From Ischnura elegans (lineage: Eukaryota > Arthropoda > Insecta > Odonata > Coenagrionidae), in assembly GCF_921293095.1 (NCBI RefSeq), contig NC_060257.1, forward strand, positions 56,332,968 through 56,396,967: a DNA stretch of 64,000 nt. The letters run 5' to 3'. Of this stretch, positions 52,501 through 57,732 are shown piece after piece. Numbering within the stretch: the stretch's first letter is position 1; every line of letters starts with the position of its first letter. Below the pieces are notes generated by a model, which saw only the letters and a program-made list of their open reading frames with translations, ran no database searches and was not told the origin of the DNA. The position numbers and the translations under genes are program-made.

Positions 52501-53099
52501 CGCGGGTTGTAGACCCTTGGTATACAAGAGGACTACACGAAAACAACCCTTTGGTGACAGTCGAATTTCTCATTTCATTCTTTCAATTGGGAGCGAGGTA
52601 GCCTTGTGGGTAGAGCACTGCTGATCGAGGGGTTCCTGGTTCAAATCCCGGCTGAAGCCTTCGAAACCCCCAAGTTAAAATCCTTTAAGTGCCATGGGAA
52701 AGGAATAGCCATCCTACCGTGAGTGTGTGAAGTTCACACGCCCGTGGCTAAGACTAAGGGGAGCTCTACCCTCACCTATCAAAACCAACCTTCGGGTTTA
52801 ATCTCTGTGTGAGTTATTCTTTCTATATGAACGCACACTCGCTATTCTTTTAGAAGTAAAAAGACTTTAATTGCAAATGGATTCAATTTTATAATTAAAA
52901 GCTAAAAGAATTTCATTTATTTACGCTGTATATTCGTAAAAGAAATATTTAAGCTTCAGTTTGTCAAAGAGGTAATATTGAGTCGATTACTTTACTTCTT
53001 ATGAAATAAACTGGACATGAATAGAGTTTGAAATGTCGCTAGACAAAATAATGAGAATTTTTTAACTTGGTTTGGGTGTGAGAGGAAGTTACTCACCAT
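16417..53099 (-). CDS. GUCY1B2-like: Soluble guanylate cyclase, beta-2-like, complete, 14 coding exons
   Basis: Makes cGMP from GTP, probably gated by a gas bound to heme. Coding exons, 5' to 3': 53097-53099, 50132-50205, 49751-49848, 49149-49287, 46478-46608, 45385-45499, 44304-44726, 38027-38757, 36285-36480, 35399-35562, 34320-34447, 30869-31015, 28960-29114, 16417-16525. All junctions are GT/AG and all phases agree, giving 870 residues. Heme-NO domain about 1-187, with the proximal histidine at 104 and the heme-binding YxSxR at 136-140 (YYSNR). HNOBA domain starts near 316 ([12 protein letters not shown]). Signalling helix about 638-665. Cyclase domain: metal aspartates 696 (LFSD) and 740 (TIGDAY), guanine-selecting Glu736 and Cys806, transition-state Asn813 and Arg817. 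It ends ...[11 protein letters not shown]. Unusual: a charged insertion of about 165 residues (400-565) in HNOBA. Alternatives are other atypical arthropod cyclases (Gyc88E/89D type); beta-2 fits best by eye. AATAAA words lie on the - strand at 15996-16001 and 15976-15981. Confidence 0.93.
16590..16748. mobile_element. Short TA-flanked MITE next to exon 14
   Basis: A 159-bp element. CCGTATATGTCTGAATATAG at the left matches the complement of the right end, CCGTATTTCTCCGAATATAG. TA flanks both sides, as for Tc1/mariner/pogo relatives. It sits 65 bp from the exon 14 acceptor, close enough to overlap the branch-point region. Confidence 0.75.
16821..17048. repeat. Foldback sequence of about 230 bp
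   Basis: Diverged arms of about 57 bp (containing AAAAAGAGGCACTC and its complement GAGTGCCTCTTTTT) enclose a core with CTTTCGAAGCCAATAG and its complement CTATTGGCTTCGAAAG. It resembles the terminal repeats of Penelope-like elements in layout but lacks the leader of the 608/12628/50248 family. It is in guanylate cyclase intron 13. Confidence 0.55.
17580..18302 (-). pseudogene. Open frame of unknown origin, split by a hAT MITE
   Basis: On the - strand, removing the MITE at 17770-18073 plus one target duplication joins two stretches into one open frame of about 136 codons. The upstream part includes [18 protein letters not shown], the downstream part [18 protein letters not shown]. It is more GC-rich than its surroundings. 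As it stands the MITE supplies an early stop. It lies inside guanylate cyclase intron 13 on the gene's own strand but the gene does not need it, since exon 14 joins exon 13 in phase. I do not recognise the protein; it could be transposon-derived, an optional exon or a gene relic. Confidence 0.4.
17770..18073. mobile_element. hAT MITE with perfect 8-bp duplication
   Basis: A 304-bp element with CAGTGGCGCAGCGAGG at the left and CTAGCTGCGCCCCTG at the right. GTCCCATG flanks it exactly at 17762-17769 and 18074-18081. Poly-C and poly-G subterminal runs are as in other hAT MITEs here. It interrupts an open frame on the - strand. Confidence 0.88.
18245..22104 (+). repeat. 344-bp tandem array grown from a MITE (11 units)
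   Basis: Units recur at exactly 344 bp; only the first is shorter (338 bp) and differs at a few bases. The junction is GTGGTC|CTCCTTCTCGAG. Each unit has about 58 bp that match the single-copy DNA at 18245-18303 and about 286 bp of MITE. The MITE's left end, AGGGCAGGTGCGCACTAGCA, is at 18304, and its right end, the complement of AGGGCAGGCGCGCACTAGCA, appears only once, at 22104 after the last unit. So the array formed by repeated duplication of left flank plus partial MITE. The overlapping 61-, 62- and 73-codon frames in every unit are by-products. It is in guanylate cyclase intron 13. Confidence 0.93.
22381..22698. mobile_element. Possible piggyBac-like MITE
   Basis: TTAACATGTTGCGTACCGG at the left end resembles the complement of the right end, TTTACACGTTGCATACGG. 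The left flank is TTAA; the right is GTAA, one change from TTAA. ATTCTCGCCATCCGT-like words near the right end are repeated. Superfamily assignment rests only on the TTAA-type ends. Confidence 0.45.
22700..24480. other. Intronic DNA without a supported gene
   Basis: AT-rich part of guanylate cyclase intron 13. A GC-richer patch at 23230-23520 has short open frames on the - strand (for example [13 protein letters not shown]) but no family resemblance, and the exon 13 to exon 14 join leaves no need for an exon here. Confidence 0.5.
24816..24918 (+). repeat. tRNA-headed SINE, copy 1
   Basis: Positions 24816-24888 fold as a tRNA-like cloverleaf with a GGA anticodon loop (CTGGAAA), an A-box-like TAGCCTTAACTGG and a B box GGTTCGGATCC. 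The short variable loop rules out a normal tRNA-Ser. The 30 bases after it (GATTTTTTCTCTATGGATC) recur after copy 2 at 29226-29327, so it is a retroposed family rather than a tRNA gene. Confidence 0.7.
26300..26950. repeat. Large imperfect palindrome of about 650 bp
   Basis: Sequence around 26320-26620 (CCATACTCTTGCCC, AGTTGGAGAAGATGTCAG, CAAAGAACAAAATT, CGCAGGTTT) reappears inverted at 26630-26945. The centre is near 26620-26630. It directly follows, on the - strand, the broken Penelope-like coding remnant at 26985-27812, so it is probably that element's inverted terminal repeats. Confidence 0.7.
26985..27812 (-). pseudogene. Penelope-like element remnant with GIY-YIG endonuclease, split by a MITE
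   Basis: Reading - strand: LKPHIKL, a short gap, FLRSVND, then [12 protein letters not shown] (the GIY half). After the MITE at 27234-27470 comes KYISENGR (the YIG half), [23 protein letters not shown], and a C-terminal block ending NFNRDAG. This is the order of the PLE endonuclease domain. There is at least one stop (after AEHAA) and a frameshift. It is a dead copy in guanylate cyclase intron 13. Confidence 0.75.
27234..27470. mobile_element. MITE inserted between the GIY and YIG halves of a Penelope-like remnant
   Basis: Perfect inverted ends of about 24 bp, GGCCTGGTTACACAGTACAT at the left and its complement at the right, on a 237-bp element. Internal words with ATGCATTCATACATTT are repeated. 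No clear target duplication, so the superfamily is undetermined. Confidence 0.8.
27820..28955. other. Intronic DNA without a supported gene
   Basis: AT-rich part of guanylate cyclase intron 13 up to the exon 13 donor. Long open frames occur on the + strand (27841-28197) but have no recognisable composition or motif and were not accepted. Confidence 0.5.
28960..29114 (-). CDS. Guanylate cyclase exon 13 (catalytic core)
   Basis: Encodes [16 protein letters not shown] then [19 protein letters not shown]. Cys806 helps select guanine; Asn813 and Arg817 bind the transition state in class III cyclases. Acceptor ...CCACAG, donor AG|GTGAGT. Confidence 0.95.
29226..29327 (-). repeat. tRNA-headed SINE, copy 2
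   Basis: On the - strand 29256-29327 has an exact A box (TAGCTTAACTGG) and B box (GGTTCGAATCC) with the same GGA anticodon loop as copy 1, followed by the same tail (GATTTTTTCTCTGTGGATC). It lies 140 bp from exon 13, in intron 12 of the cyclase gene. Confidence 0.72.
29522..30190. mobile_element. Non-autonomous DNA element of about 670 bp, copy 2 (inverted)
   Basis: It starts AATGGGGTGGTTTCC and ends GGAAACTACCCTATT, and its blocks run in the opposite order to the copy at 4219-4896. Two copies allow the ends to be set. No transposase. It is in guanylate cyclase intron 12. Confidence 0.68.
30869..31015 (-). CDS. Guanylate cyclase exon 12
   Basis: Phase 0 on both sides, 49 codons: [20 protein letters not shown] and on to GLPIE. 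It carries Glu736 (base selection) and metal-binding Asp740. Confidence 0.95.
31128..31741. mobile_element. Tigger-like MITE
   Basis: The 614-bp element starts CAGTAGATTGCGGTTAATTG and ends ATTAAACGGAATCTACTG, with TA on both sides (31126-31127, 31742-31743). CCCCAATTAAGCGGC-type words recur inside. A single similar end (CAGTAGACTCTGGTCAATTG) is at about 12996. It is in guanylate cyclase intron 11, next to a reverse transcriptase fragment. Confidence 0.75.
31744..31941 (-). pseudogene. Non-LTR retrotransposon C-terminal fragment
   Basis: An open stretch reads [42 protein letters not shown] and KGRPRMCYI, the common tail of arthropod non-LTR reverse transcriptase polyproteins. It is cut at its C-terminal side by the Tigger-like MITE. 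Confidence 0.72.
32000..33000. other. Intronic DNA without a supported gene
   Basis: Part of guanylate cyclase intron 11. Open frames at 32018-32332 (+) and 32102-32416 (-) overlap and show no family resemblance. A G-rich patch at 32830-32880 is low complexity. Confidence 0.5.
33004..33640 (-). pseudogene. Penelope-like element fragment (GIY-YIG endonuclease and 3' end)
   Basis: On the - strand: [17 protein letters not shown], then [19 protein letters not shown] (a degenerate GIY-YIG), then, after a frameshift, [20 protein letters not shown] and [17 protein letters not shown], ending near ITQLIDKP. Immediately downstream is CTGATGA (33053-33059 complement) and an AAAAC where GAAAC is expected, a decayed hammerhead-like core. 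At least one frameshift, so not active. It is in guanylate cyclase intron 11. Confidence 0.82.
34320..34447 (-). CDS. Guanylate cyclase exon 11
   Basis: Encodes [20 protein letters not shown] and on to NDVYK. It carries metal-binding Asp696. The donor AAG|GTGAGT leads in phase 0 to exon 12. Confidence 0.95.
35399..36480 (-). CDS. Guanylate cyclase exons 9 and 10 (HNOBA end and signalling helix)
   Basis: Exon 9 is 36285-36480 ([20 protein letters not shown], then [18 protein letters not shown]), the end of HNOBA. Exon 10 is 35399-35562 ([20 protein letters not shown], then [13 protein letters not shown]), the coiled signalling helix leading into the catalytic domain. The methionine at the join is split AT|G. 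Intron 9 (35563-36284) holds nothing recognisable. Confidence 0.93.
38027..38757 (-). CDS. Guanylate cyclase exon 8, with a large charged insertion
   Basis: Acceptor ...CACACAG, donor AAAAG|GTAATT, 731 nt. The first 70 codons are ordinary HNOBA ([19 protein letters not shown], then [16 protein letters not shown]). From about residue 400 the sequence becomes rich in R, K, E, G and S (for example [19 protein letters not shown]) for about 165 residues until EKVLILK rejoins the family. The frame stays open throughout, so it is probably translated. It should form a disordered loop on the regulatory domain. Confidence 0.9.
38758..41362. other. Guanylate cyclase intron 7, 5' part
   Basis: Mostly unclassified AT-rich DNA. 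At 40260-40410 there is a Penelope-end-like stretch (ATACGTCGGGAGAAGATGAA and ACCCGAGAAACC, then GGCCACCCCTGAACCAG) that is repeated at about 43005-43140. Nothing else supported. Confidence 0.5.
41367..42041. mobile_element. piggyBac-like MITE (TTAA-flanked)
   Basis: TTAA at 41363-41366 and 42042-42045. The left end TTAACAGTTTGAGTGCCGG matches the complement of the right end, TTAACACTTTGCGTGCCAT. The palindromic word GACGTAATATTACGTC occurs twice near the right end (about 41968 and 42011). No transposase. It interrupts or abuts a mariner relic. Confidence 0.7.
42043..42470 (+). pseudogene. Mariner-like transposase, internally deleted
   Basis: 42046-42220 encodes a mariner N-terminal helix-turn-helix region ([47 protein letters not shown]), closed by a TGA after LLQ; reading continues [11 protein letters not shown]. 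42340-42470 encodes the C-terminus ([20 protein letters not shown], then [15 protein letters not shown]) and a TAG. The catalytic DDD centre between them is missing. Dead relic in guanylate cyclase intron 7. Confidence 0.7.
42540..43625 (+). repeat. Degenerate three-copy repeat
   Basis: A unit with GAATTGCAATTTAAATTGTA-type, GTGAAACTTTGATTTACC and GAGAGAAAGTATATCC words appears at about 43225-43410 and 43411-43610, and in weaker form at 42600-42920. ACTCAATTGTTGAT words follow the first and last. The Penelope-end-like stretch at 43005-43140 lies between copies. No gene. Confidence 0.6.
43646..44236. mobile_element. hAT-type non-autonomous element
   Basis: A 591-bp element with CAGGGGCGGTCTGG at the left and CCAGATCGCCCCTG at the right. 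Flanks ACTTCACG and ACTTCTAG agree at six of eight positions. It ends 68 bp from the exon 7 donor of the guanylate cyclase, the closest transposon to a coding exon here. Confidence 0.72.
44304..44726 (-). CDS. Guanylate cyclase exon 7 (linker and start of HNOBA)
   Basis: 140 codons. The first 125 or so are a low-complexity linker between the heme domain and HNOBA (for example [18 protein letters not shown]); the last are [13 protein letters not shown], the conserved start of HNOBA. Its 5' end and acceptor lie inside a tandem duplication (44715-45060). Confidence 0.92.
44690..45060 (-). repeat. Four tandem copies of the exon 7 3' splice site region
   Basis: GAGATAACC words lie at 44718, 44831, 44935 and 45036, a period of about 100-113 bp. 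On the - strand each copy is pyrimidine tract, CAG or CAC, then GGTTATCTCTA. Copy 1 is the true acceptor of exon 7. Copies at 44943 and 45044 also keep an intact CAG; the copy near 44839 has CAC and is lost. Using the 44943 site would read into a TAG after about 24 codons. Confidence 0.8.
45385..46608 (-). CDS. Guanylate cyclase exons 5 and 6 (second half of the heme-NO domain)
   Basis: Exon 5 (46478-46608) encodes [17 protein letters not shown] and [11 protein letters not shown], which contains the YxSxR heme-propionate motif. Exon 6 (45385-45499) encodes [20 protein letters not shown] and on to YHRKF. Intron 5 between them (45500-46477) carries one copy of the dispersed repeat at 46325-46412. 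Confidence 0.92.
46325..46412 (+). repeat. Dispersed repeat, copy 3 of 4
   Basis: Contains cgctatcgtcttggtcagca, a diverged middle, and gccatttcaatctggttcc, in the same order as at 8430 and 59868. Confidence 0.5.
46609..49148. other. Guanylate cyclase intron 4
   Basis: No gene supported. A block with GGAAGGAATT, then CATTGTTTTT and GGCCGAAGT (about 48037-48190) is repeated at about 48330-48480. A foldback at 48708-48866 has arms containing AAAGAATTAAAAAGGT and a TTCGTCGCAAAGATGATAT core, similar in layout to Penelope terminal repeats. 47000-47600 looks like old transposon DNA but I could not class it. Confidence 0.55.
49149..50205 (-). CDS. Guanylate cyclase exons 2-4 (first half of the heme-NO domain)
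   Basis: Exon 2 (50132-50205) [20 protein letters not shown]; exon 3 (49751-49848) [20 protein letters not shown]; exon 4 (49149-49287) [20 protein letters not shown] and on to ENVNYLH. The final histidine is residue 104, the expected axial heme ligand. Introns 2 and 3 are short (283 and 463 bp) and hold nothing. Confidence 0.94.
50248..50474 (+). mobile_element. Foldback element, copy C, with 12-bp target duplication and two hammerhead-like cores
   Basis: Arms of about 92 bp start at 50281 and end at 50474. A 33-base unpaired leader (50248-50280, TTTTTCCCGGCGTAT) precedes them. TTTTAATCGGTA flanks at 50236-50247 and 50475-50486. The + strand of the right arm has CTGATGA (50390-50396), a near-paired segment CGATGAC/GTCATG, and GAAAC (50417-50421); the left arm has the same on the - strand. 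The arms end CCCGAGAAATATTCC. It is in guanylate cyclase intron 1. Confidence 0.85.
50625..51810. mobile_element. Element with long inverted repeats
   Basis: About 50672-50897 (GCACCGAGAGCATTAATTGA, TTACACTCCATCC, GTGCTCGAACCGGAATCG) is inverted at about 51580-51765, with weaker pairing outside. The left arm has an internal duplication of about 47 bp (ATTTAGGRATGATTTATGAT twice). The 0.7-kb loop has short open frames without similarity. Class unknown. It is in guanylate cyclase intron 1. Confidence 0.68.
52470..52525 (-). mobile_element. Truncated hAT MITE end
   Basis: On the - strand it reads CCAAGGGTCTACAACCCGCG then GGCCGCCGGC, like the left end of the MITE at 14114. No partner end found nearby. 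Confidence 0.5.
52589..52815 (+). repeat. tRNA-headed SINE, second family
   Basis: The head has GGTAGCCTTGTGGGTAGAGC (A box region) and GGTTCAAATCC (B box). A tRNA-unrelated body follows (TTCGAAACCCCCAAGTT, ACACGCCCGTGGCTAAG) to about 52815. Polymerase III promoter spacing is right. It is in guanylate cyclase intron 1. Confidence 0.65.
53097..53099 (-). CDS. Guanylate cyclase exon 1: start codon only
   Basis: On the - strand ...GTGACAAAATG is followed at once by the donor GTGAGTAAC. The ATG alone joins in phase 0 to exon 2, which begins with the conserved YG of the heme-NO domain (families start M-Y-G). Purines at -3 and around the ATG suit initiation. Confidence 0.85.
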
Positions 53100-53500
53100 T
53101 TTGTCACCCGCGTGGTCGGAAGGTCTCTAACGCACTCCTTCTTCTCCGTCGTAACTCACCTTCACCCTTGCACAGAGTCAATTCAGCCGACTTGCTCCCG
53201 ATGGATTATCGAACATTGACGATTTCTTCGAGCTGTATCAACGTGCTGTCTATTGGATACGTGACACCTGCGCCTCGCTATGTTTGCTGTGTTTAAGGGC
53301 GAAGTTATTGTACTTGCGAGCGTTCCATCCAGTGATATGGCGGAGTAATTTTTCACGTACGCTTCATTCTCGTATACTTTCCTACCTGCATTTGGCGACT
53401 GCTCGTTAATGTTCTCCTCCTGGAAGCTAGCCTAGACGATATAAATTTCTCTGAAGTGCTCGTAACCGAACCAGCTGAATTTCACCTGTAGAGCGGACGC
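53100..53500 (-). promoter_or_regulatory. Probable 5' UTR and promoter region of the guanylate cyclase
   Basis: The 400 bp upstream of the start codon are clearly more GC-rich and CpG-rich than the surroundings, as expected for a 5' exon and core promoter. No TATA box or start site can be fixed by eye, and frames here are not conserved-looking. Confidence 0.4.
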
Positions 53501-54647
53501 CTGTATTCCACAGAATGAGAGTTCTTCCTATCCTCTTGCCCAATACCTCTCCTTCTTTGACTCTTTTCGCGTCGGGACTCATCGCTGAAGGAATAAGGCA
53601 CTTACGTATTAATGAGAATCATTATGTAATTCGGCATTCTATGGAATTGATTGGAACATACCGTAAATACACTAAACTTTCGCCTCCTTCCGCCATCAGG
53701 AAGCAATCATATCTAAGTGGAAGCGTTACTCTTTCATGCCCCGTATTAATACTTAAAGGAAAATGTTTTATGAGCAGAGGAACGTCGTAGTTGGAGGCCC
53801 CAACTGGTTAACTTTGTTTTTCGATCCGAAAATGAGGCATGGTGCAATGATATCCCATGTTTCAATTTTCTCGAATCGGAATCATGGGCGTACTCAGCGG
53901 GGGGCAGGAGGGGGTAGCTGCCCCCCCTCGAAGAAATAGTAAATTTAGTCCAAAAAGAAATTTTTGAACAAAGTTTCTTTGAATTAAAGAAAAGTGATAT
54001 TAGTGTAAAACACGTCATTATCCTTTGGGCTACGGGAGTTCACGGTTTTAGCTGCCAGCCAGTGCAGAAGAGACCCCCTGTGCAGGAGACACCCCCTGCC
54101 ACGAGGGCAGGTCACGTAGAATTAAGGCCCTTAGCAATCCTTATGGAGAGGGAAAGTGCCCAAGTTCAAGGTCTCCACGTGGCAATAAAAATTTATGGGT
54201 AAATGCCTCAGTCAGCTTGAAAAACGTTTTAAAACGTTCCCGTACTCAAAGGGTTAAAATAAAAATATTTTTTCCGAGCAAATAATTAAAAAAATAATAA
54301 ATCGCTGTTTTGGTTTCATAACCTTTTCTGTGTTACAACCAGGGATGGCAAAAGGAACTAAATGAAAGCCAAAACCAGTAAAATTTCCATAGTCTGGTTC
54401 CCGGGAGCGAAGCGTAGAAACGAAACGAAATGGATTTAAACCCCGGGAGCTAAACTCAGGGTGGAAACGAAATCGGAGTCATAACTACTTCGGGTCGAAA
54501 CTAAACTAAAACTGTGGAACGAAACGAAACGCAGATAATGTTTCGTGCCGGAGGGACCAAGTGATTCAACTTCAAACAGTTTAGTTTCGACCCGCACACC
54601 GAGCACGAAGTGTATGTTTGACTGAAGTAGAGGCTCGGAATACCACC

Positions 54648-55081
54648 CAGGGCCGGCCTTAGGGCGGGGCGAGCGGGGCGACCGCCCCGGGCCCCGCGCT
54701 TTGGGGGGCCCCGCGTTCGTGGAAAAAAAATAAAATATACGATATTTTTGAAAACGCAATTTCAACTATTACTGTATTGTTAAGTCCGTGGTACACAAAA
54801 ATAATATTATGAAAAAGGAATGATAATGCAGTAATTTTTATTGTGCAATTGCGTTTGTCAGTACAGTACTGTGTCGTGTGAGTGATAACAACGAGTGAGA
54901 GAACTTAACAGACGGCGTAATTACGAAGCCTGAATTTGGGAGGGGAACACATACTTAGCCAGAGAGTGGTAGGGATTCAAAATGCTCGAGGTTGTAGATG
55001 GGGTATAGAGTTTCATATATAAGTGAAGGGCCCCGCACTTAAGGTTCGCCCCTAGCCCCGCACCTGCTAGGGCCGGCCCTG
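54648..55081. mobile_element. Innermost hAT MITE
   Basis: A 434-bp element with CAGGGCCGGCCTTAGG at the left and CTAGGGCCGGCCCTG at the right, very GC-rich at both ends. ATACCACC flanks it at 54640-54647 and 55082-55089 without mismatch. Confidence 0.88.
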
Positions 55082-55369
55082 ATACCACCATTAGATGCAT
55101 GGAGCACTCATATTTTTTCCACTAGCAGGAGAACGGTGAACACAAACTGGCCATTTGATTTTTAAGCTCGATGTTTCAACCTCTCTTTATTCTGCAATGA
55201 AATGGGTTGAAACTATTCTACCTTATCCCCCTCCACTAAACTTCTGTTACTATCTTCACTATCTTCTCCACTAAATTTAGTTTCGTTCCTGGGAGTAAAG
55301 TTTCGTCCCGGGTTGAAATTAAACTCCTTGGCGATTTTAATTTCGTGCGGGAACGAAACTACCCAGGCG

Positions 55370-55560
55370 AAACGGAAGCGTTGAGGAAGTGTTGGGGAAG
55401 CGTCGGACGGAGTGTTCGGGAAGTTGCGGGCGAGTGTTGAGGTAGCGTTGAGGAAGTGTCGCGGAAGTGTCCGGGAAGCAGATTATGGCCCACTTGGAAC
55501 GCTTCCGGAAGCGTTTCGGAAGTGTTCGGGAAGTGTTCAGGAAGTGTCCATCCGACACCT
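55370..55560 (+). repeat. Degenerate minisatellite block 1
   Basis: About 15 imperfect repeats of a 10-12 bp unit, GGAAGTGTTCGG or GGAAGCGTTGAG, without a fixed higher period. Because 12 is a multiple of three, several frames stay open; I do not read them as coding. Confidence 0.75.
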
Positions 55561-55690
55561 GACGCTGCCACATTGCAAAAAAAGATTTCCATATGGAAAA
55601 ATAAAATTTTAATTGTAAATCATGGTAATAATAATGAACAGCAGGTTTTTTTCAAATGAAAGGTAAAAATTTATGAAAAAAAATTCCGCG

Positions 55691-55758
55691 CTCAATAATC
55701 GAACCTAAGACCTAAGGGTACGAGTCGGGCTCGGTAACCACCTGTCTACCGCTCACGG
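55691..55758 (-). repeat. tRNA-like SINE head
   Basis: On the - strand: GAGCGGTAGACAGGTGGTTA (A box region) and TTAGGTTCGATTATTGAG (B box region). It lies within the middle hAT element, between the two minisatellite blocks. Confidence 0.5.
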
Positions 55759-56103
55759 ATAGTGATTTGGTAATTCTAATTCTATAACATTATACCAGCT
55801 GCGACCCTCGCTGACGGCGGTGGGACTTAGGAAATCTACGGCGGTACGACCATCCTCTTCACTACCATGGATTGCACTGTGTAAAGCCGTAGCTGTTTTT
55901 AGTGTACTACCGAGATAACATTTAAAATGCTCCTTAATATCCCACACAGCACTCTACCGCTACTTCCACTCCTGCAATACTTTATCGATGCTCCCGTTTT
56001 ACGTGGGTTGTTTGCGAATTCTCTCAAATGCAACTTCAACTGTTATTTACCCTTTCAATCATACTTTATTAATTACAAATTAGCAATCCTTTGAGGAGTT
56101 CCC

Positions 56104-56480
56104 ATGACTGAAATAGCGAAGCCGAAGTGTCGAGAGAGGGGAGTGTTCAGGAAGCGTTTCAACCCGGGAGTGGCGAGGAAGCGTCCGCGAAACCGAAGTG
56201 TCGAGAGCCGGGAAGTGTTGAGGAAGTGTTCGGGAAGCGTTTCATCCCGGGAGTTGCGAGGAAGCGTCCACGAAGCCGAAGTTTCGGAAGACGGGAAGTG
56301 TTCAGAAAGCGTCCGGGAAGTGTTTCAACCACGAAGTGGCGAGGAAGCGTTCGGCAAGCGAAGGGCCGACAGTCAGGTAGTGTTGAGGAAGTGTTCGGGA
56401 AGCTGCCGGGAAGCGTCCACATACCGTTAAACGCTTCCTGAACACTCCCGCAACACTTCCCGGACACTTCCGCGAACGCT
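56104..56480 (+). repeat. Degenerate minisatellite block 2
   Basis: The same unit as block 1 (GGAAGTGTTCAGGAAGCG and variants). The last 60 bp (56420-56480) carry the complement, CGCTTCCTGAACACTCC, so the block can fold on itself. It may once have been continuous with block 1. Confidence 0.72.
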
Positions 56481-57451
56481 TCCTTTTCGACTGGGTAATC
56501 CTAGGCTTTGTATTTTCGTTGCCCTCCGAAACGAAACGAAACATTTTCGTTTCGTTTTACTTGCTATCCCTGGTTACAACTTGAACGACCACGGCTTGGC
56601 ACCCTCTAGTTTCGATCCTGGGTACGCCTTTGATCGGAATTGATGGTATCAAGCACACGTTTTCCCTACGATGATATCGTTCGGTTTTGAAACCGTTGGT
56701 AGTAGTCTGATGTCATCTTTTTCTTCAGAATCATCTATATACCCTCGTTTACCCATTATTCTTTCATCTGCTCTCCAAAAAATGTGTTTCAGGAGGATCT
56801 GCAACACTTTAGGAGGTTGTAGGGGAGACAATTTTAAGATTTTTTCCATAAACATGGAGTCACATCTCCTTAGTTACTGAGATATGACAACGCAAACATA
56901 TTTTGGATACATTCTGCAGTTAAGATAAAAATCACTTTTATTGGGTATCCAGCCTATTAGAAATTTTATTTAATACTCTGAATTTTTGAGGGCATTAATA
57001 ATTAAGGTTGGACGAAAATGTGGGAATATAACTGTCTGAAACAACCTCAAATTGGCTGAGATTGCTCAAAAGTATTGTTATACTCGCTCAAACCTCTCGT
57101 TTAATTAAGCTTAAAGAATAATTGTCAGGGTTTTCATGAGGATTCTATTCTCTCCTGTTCTTCTACGGACTTCCTCATTACTTACCCGTTCGATCCATTT
57201 GACTCTCATTATTATTATGTAGCACTACATTTCGAAGGGCACTTCCCTTGATATCTTTGCCCTATTGCCCATGCAACATATCCAAAATATTTTCATGCCG
57301 TGACTATTTGTGTTCGTACGTGTAAAAGGTACTTAACTTACAGCCTATGAAAGGTTAAGTAGTTATGTCTTTCCTTTTAAATTAGCGGAGAAATTCCACT
57401 GGACGATGAATTGAACCTTGGACCATTGGCTTTCCGGGAATCAAAACAACT

Positions 57452-57529
57452 GGGTATAGCCTCGCGGTCCGTACAGTGGCTCCGAAAGCCAAAGGTTTTG
57501 GTTCCATTCCCGGTCTAGGGAATGTTTAC
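57452..57529 (+). repeat. tRNA-like SINE head
   Basis: TATAGCCTCGCGGTCCGTAC fits an A box and GGTTCCATTCC a B box, 40-45 bp apart. It differs from the other SINE heads here. Confidence 0.45.
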
Positions 57530-57732
57530 CCTGAGCAACTAATGTGAAGTGAACCTACATTTGCTACAAAGAAGAAATTTACATCACATATACATTTTAA
57601 TCTTTTTGGATTGGCAACGCGTATTGGCATTTCCTCGCGACACGGCGAAAACGAAGTAAACATATTTTTTTCTAATAAGAGGCTTGAGAAATAATTTAGC
57701 TATTTGCACGACAAATTTTTTACCAGCCATAA

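Larger units (their letters stand above)
54340..56572. mobile_element. Middle hAT element, 2.2 kb, carrying minisatellites
   Basis: Ends CAGGGATGGCAA and TTGCTATCCCTG, with a perfect 8-bp duplication GTTACAAC at 54332-54339 and 56573-56580. GGAACGAAACGAAACG-like words fill the subterminal parts. The interior has two blocks of GGAAGTGTTCGG repeats, a SINE head and a further hAT MITE. No transposase frame. Confidence 0.85.
53883..56632. mobile_element. Outer hAT element of a three-level nest
   Basis: Left end CATGGGCGTACTCAGC, right end CTGGGTACGCCTTTG. A perfect 8-bp duplication, ATCGGAAT, lies at 53875-53882 and 56633-56640. Without its passenger the element is about 509 bp. Its ends match the element at 14015-14545. 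Confidence 0.82.

Noticed and set aside
55337-56544. Overlapping open frames of 70-108 codons on both strands
   Set aside because: All lie in the GGAAGTGTTCGG minisatellite, whose 12-bp unit keeps several frames open at once. Composition is repetitive and both strands are open.
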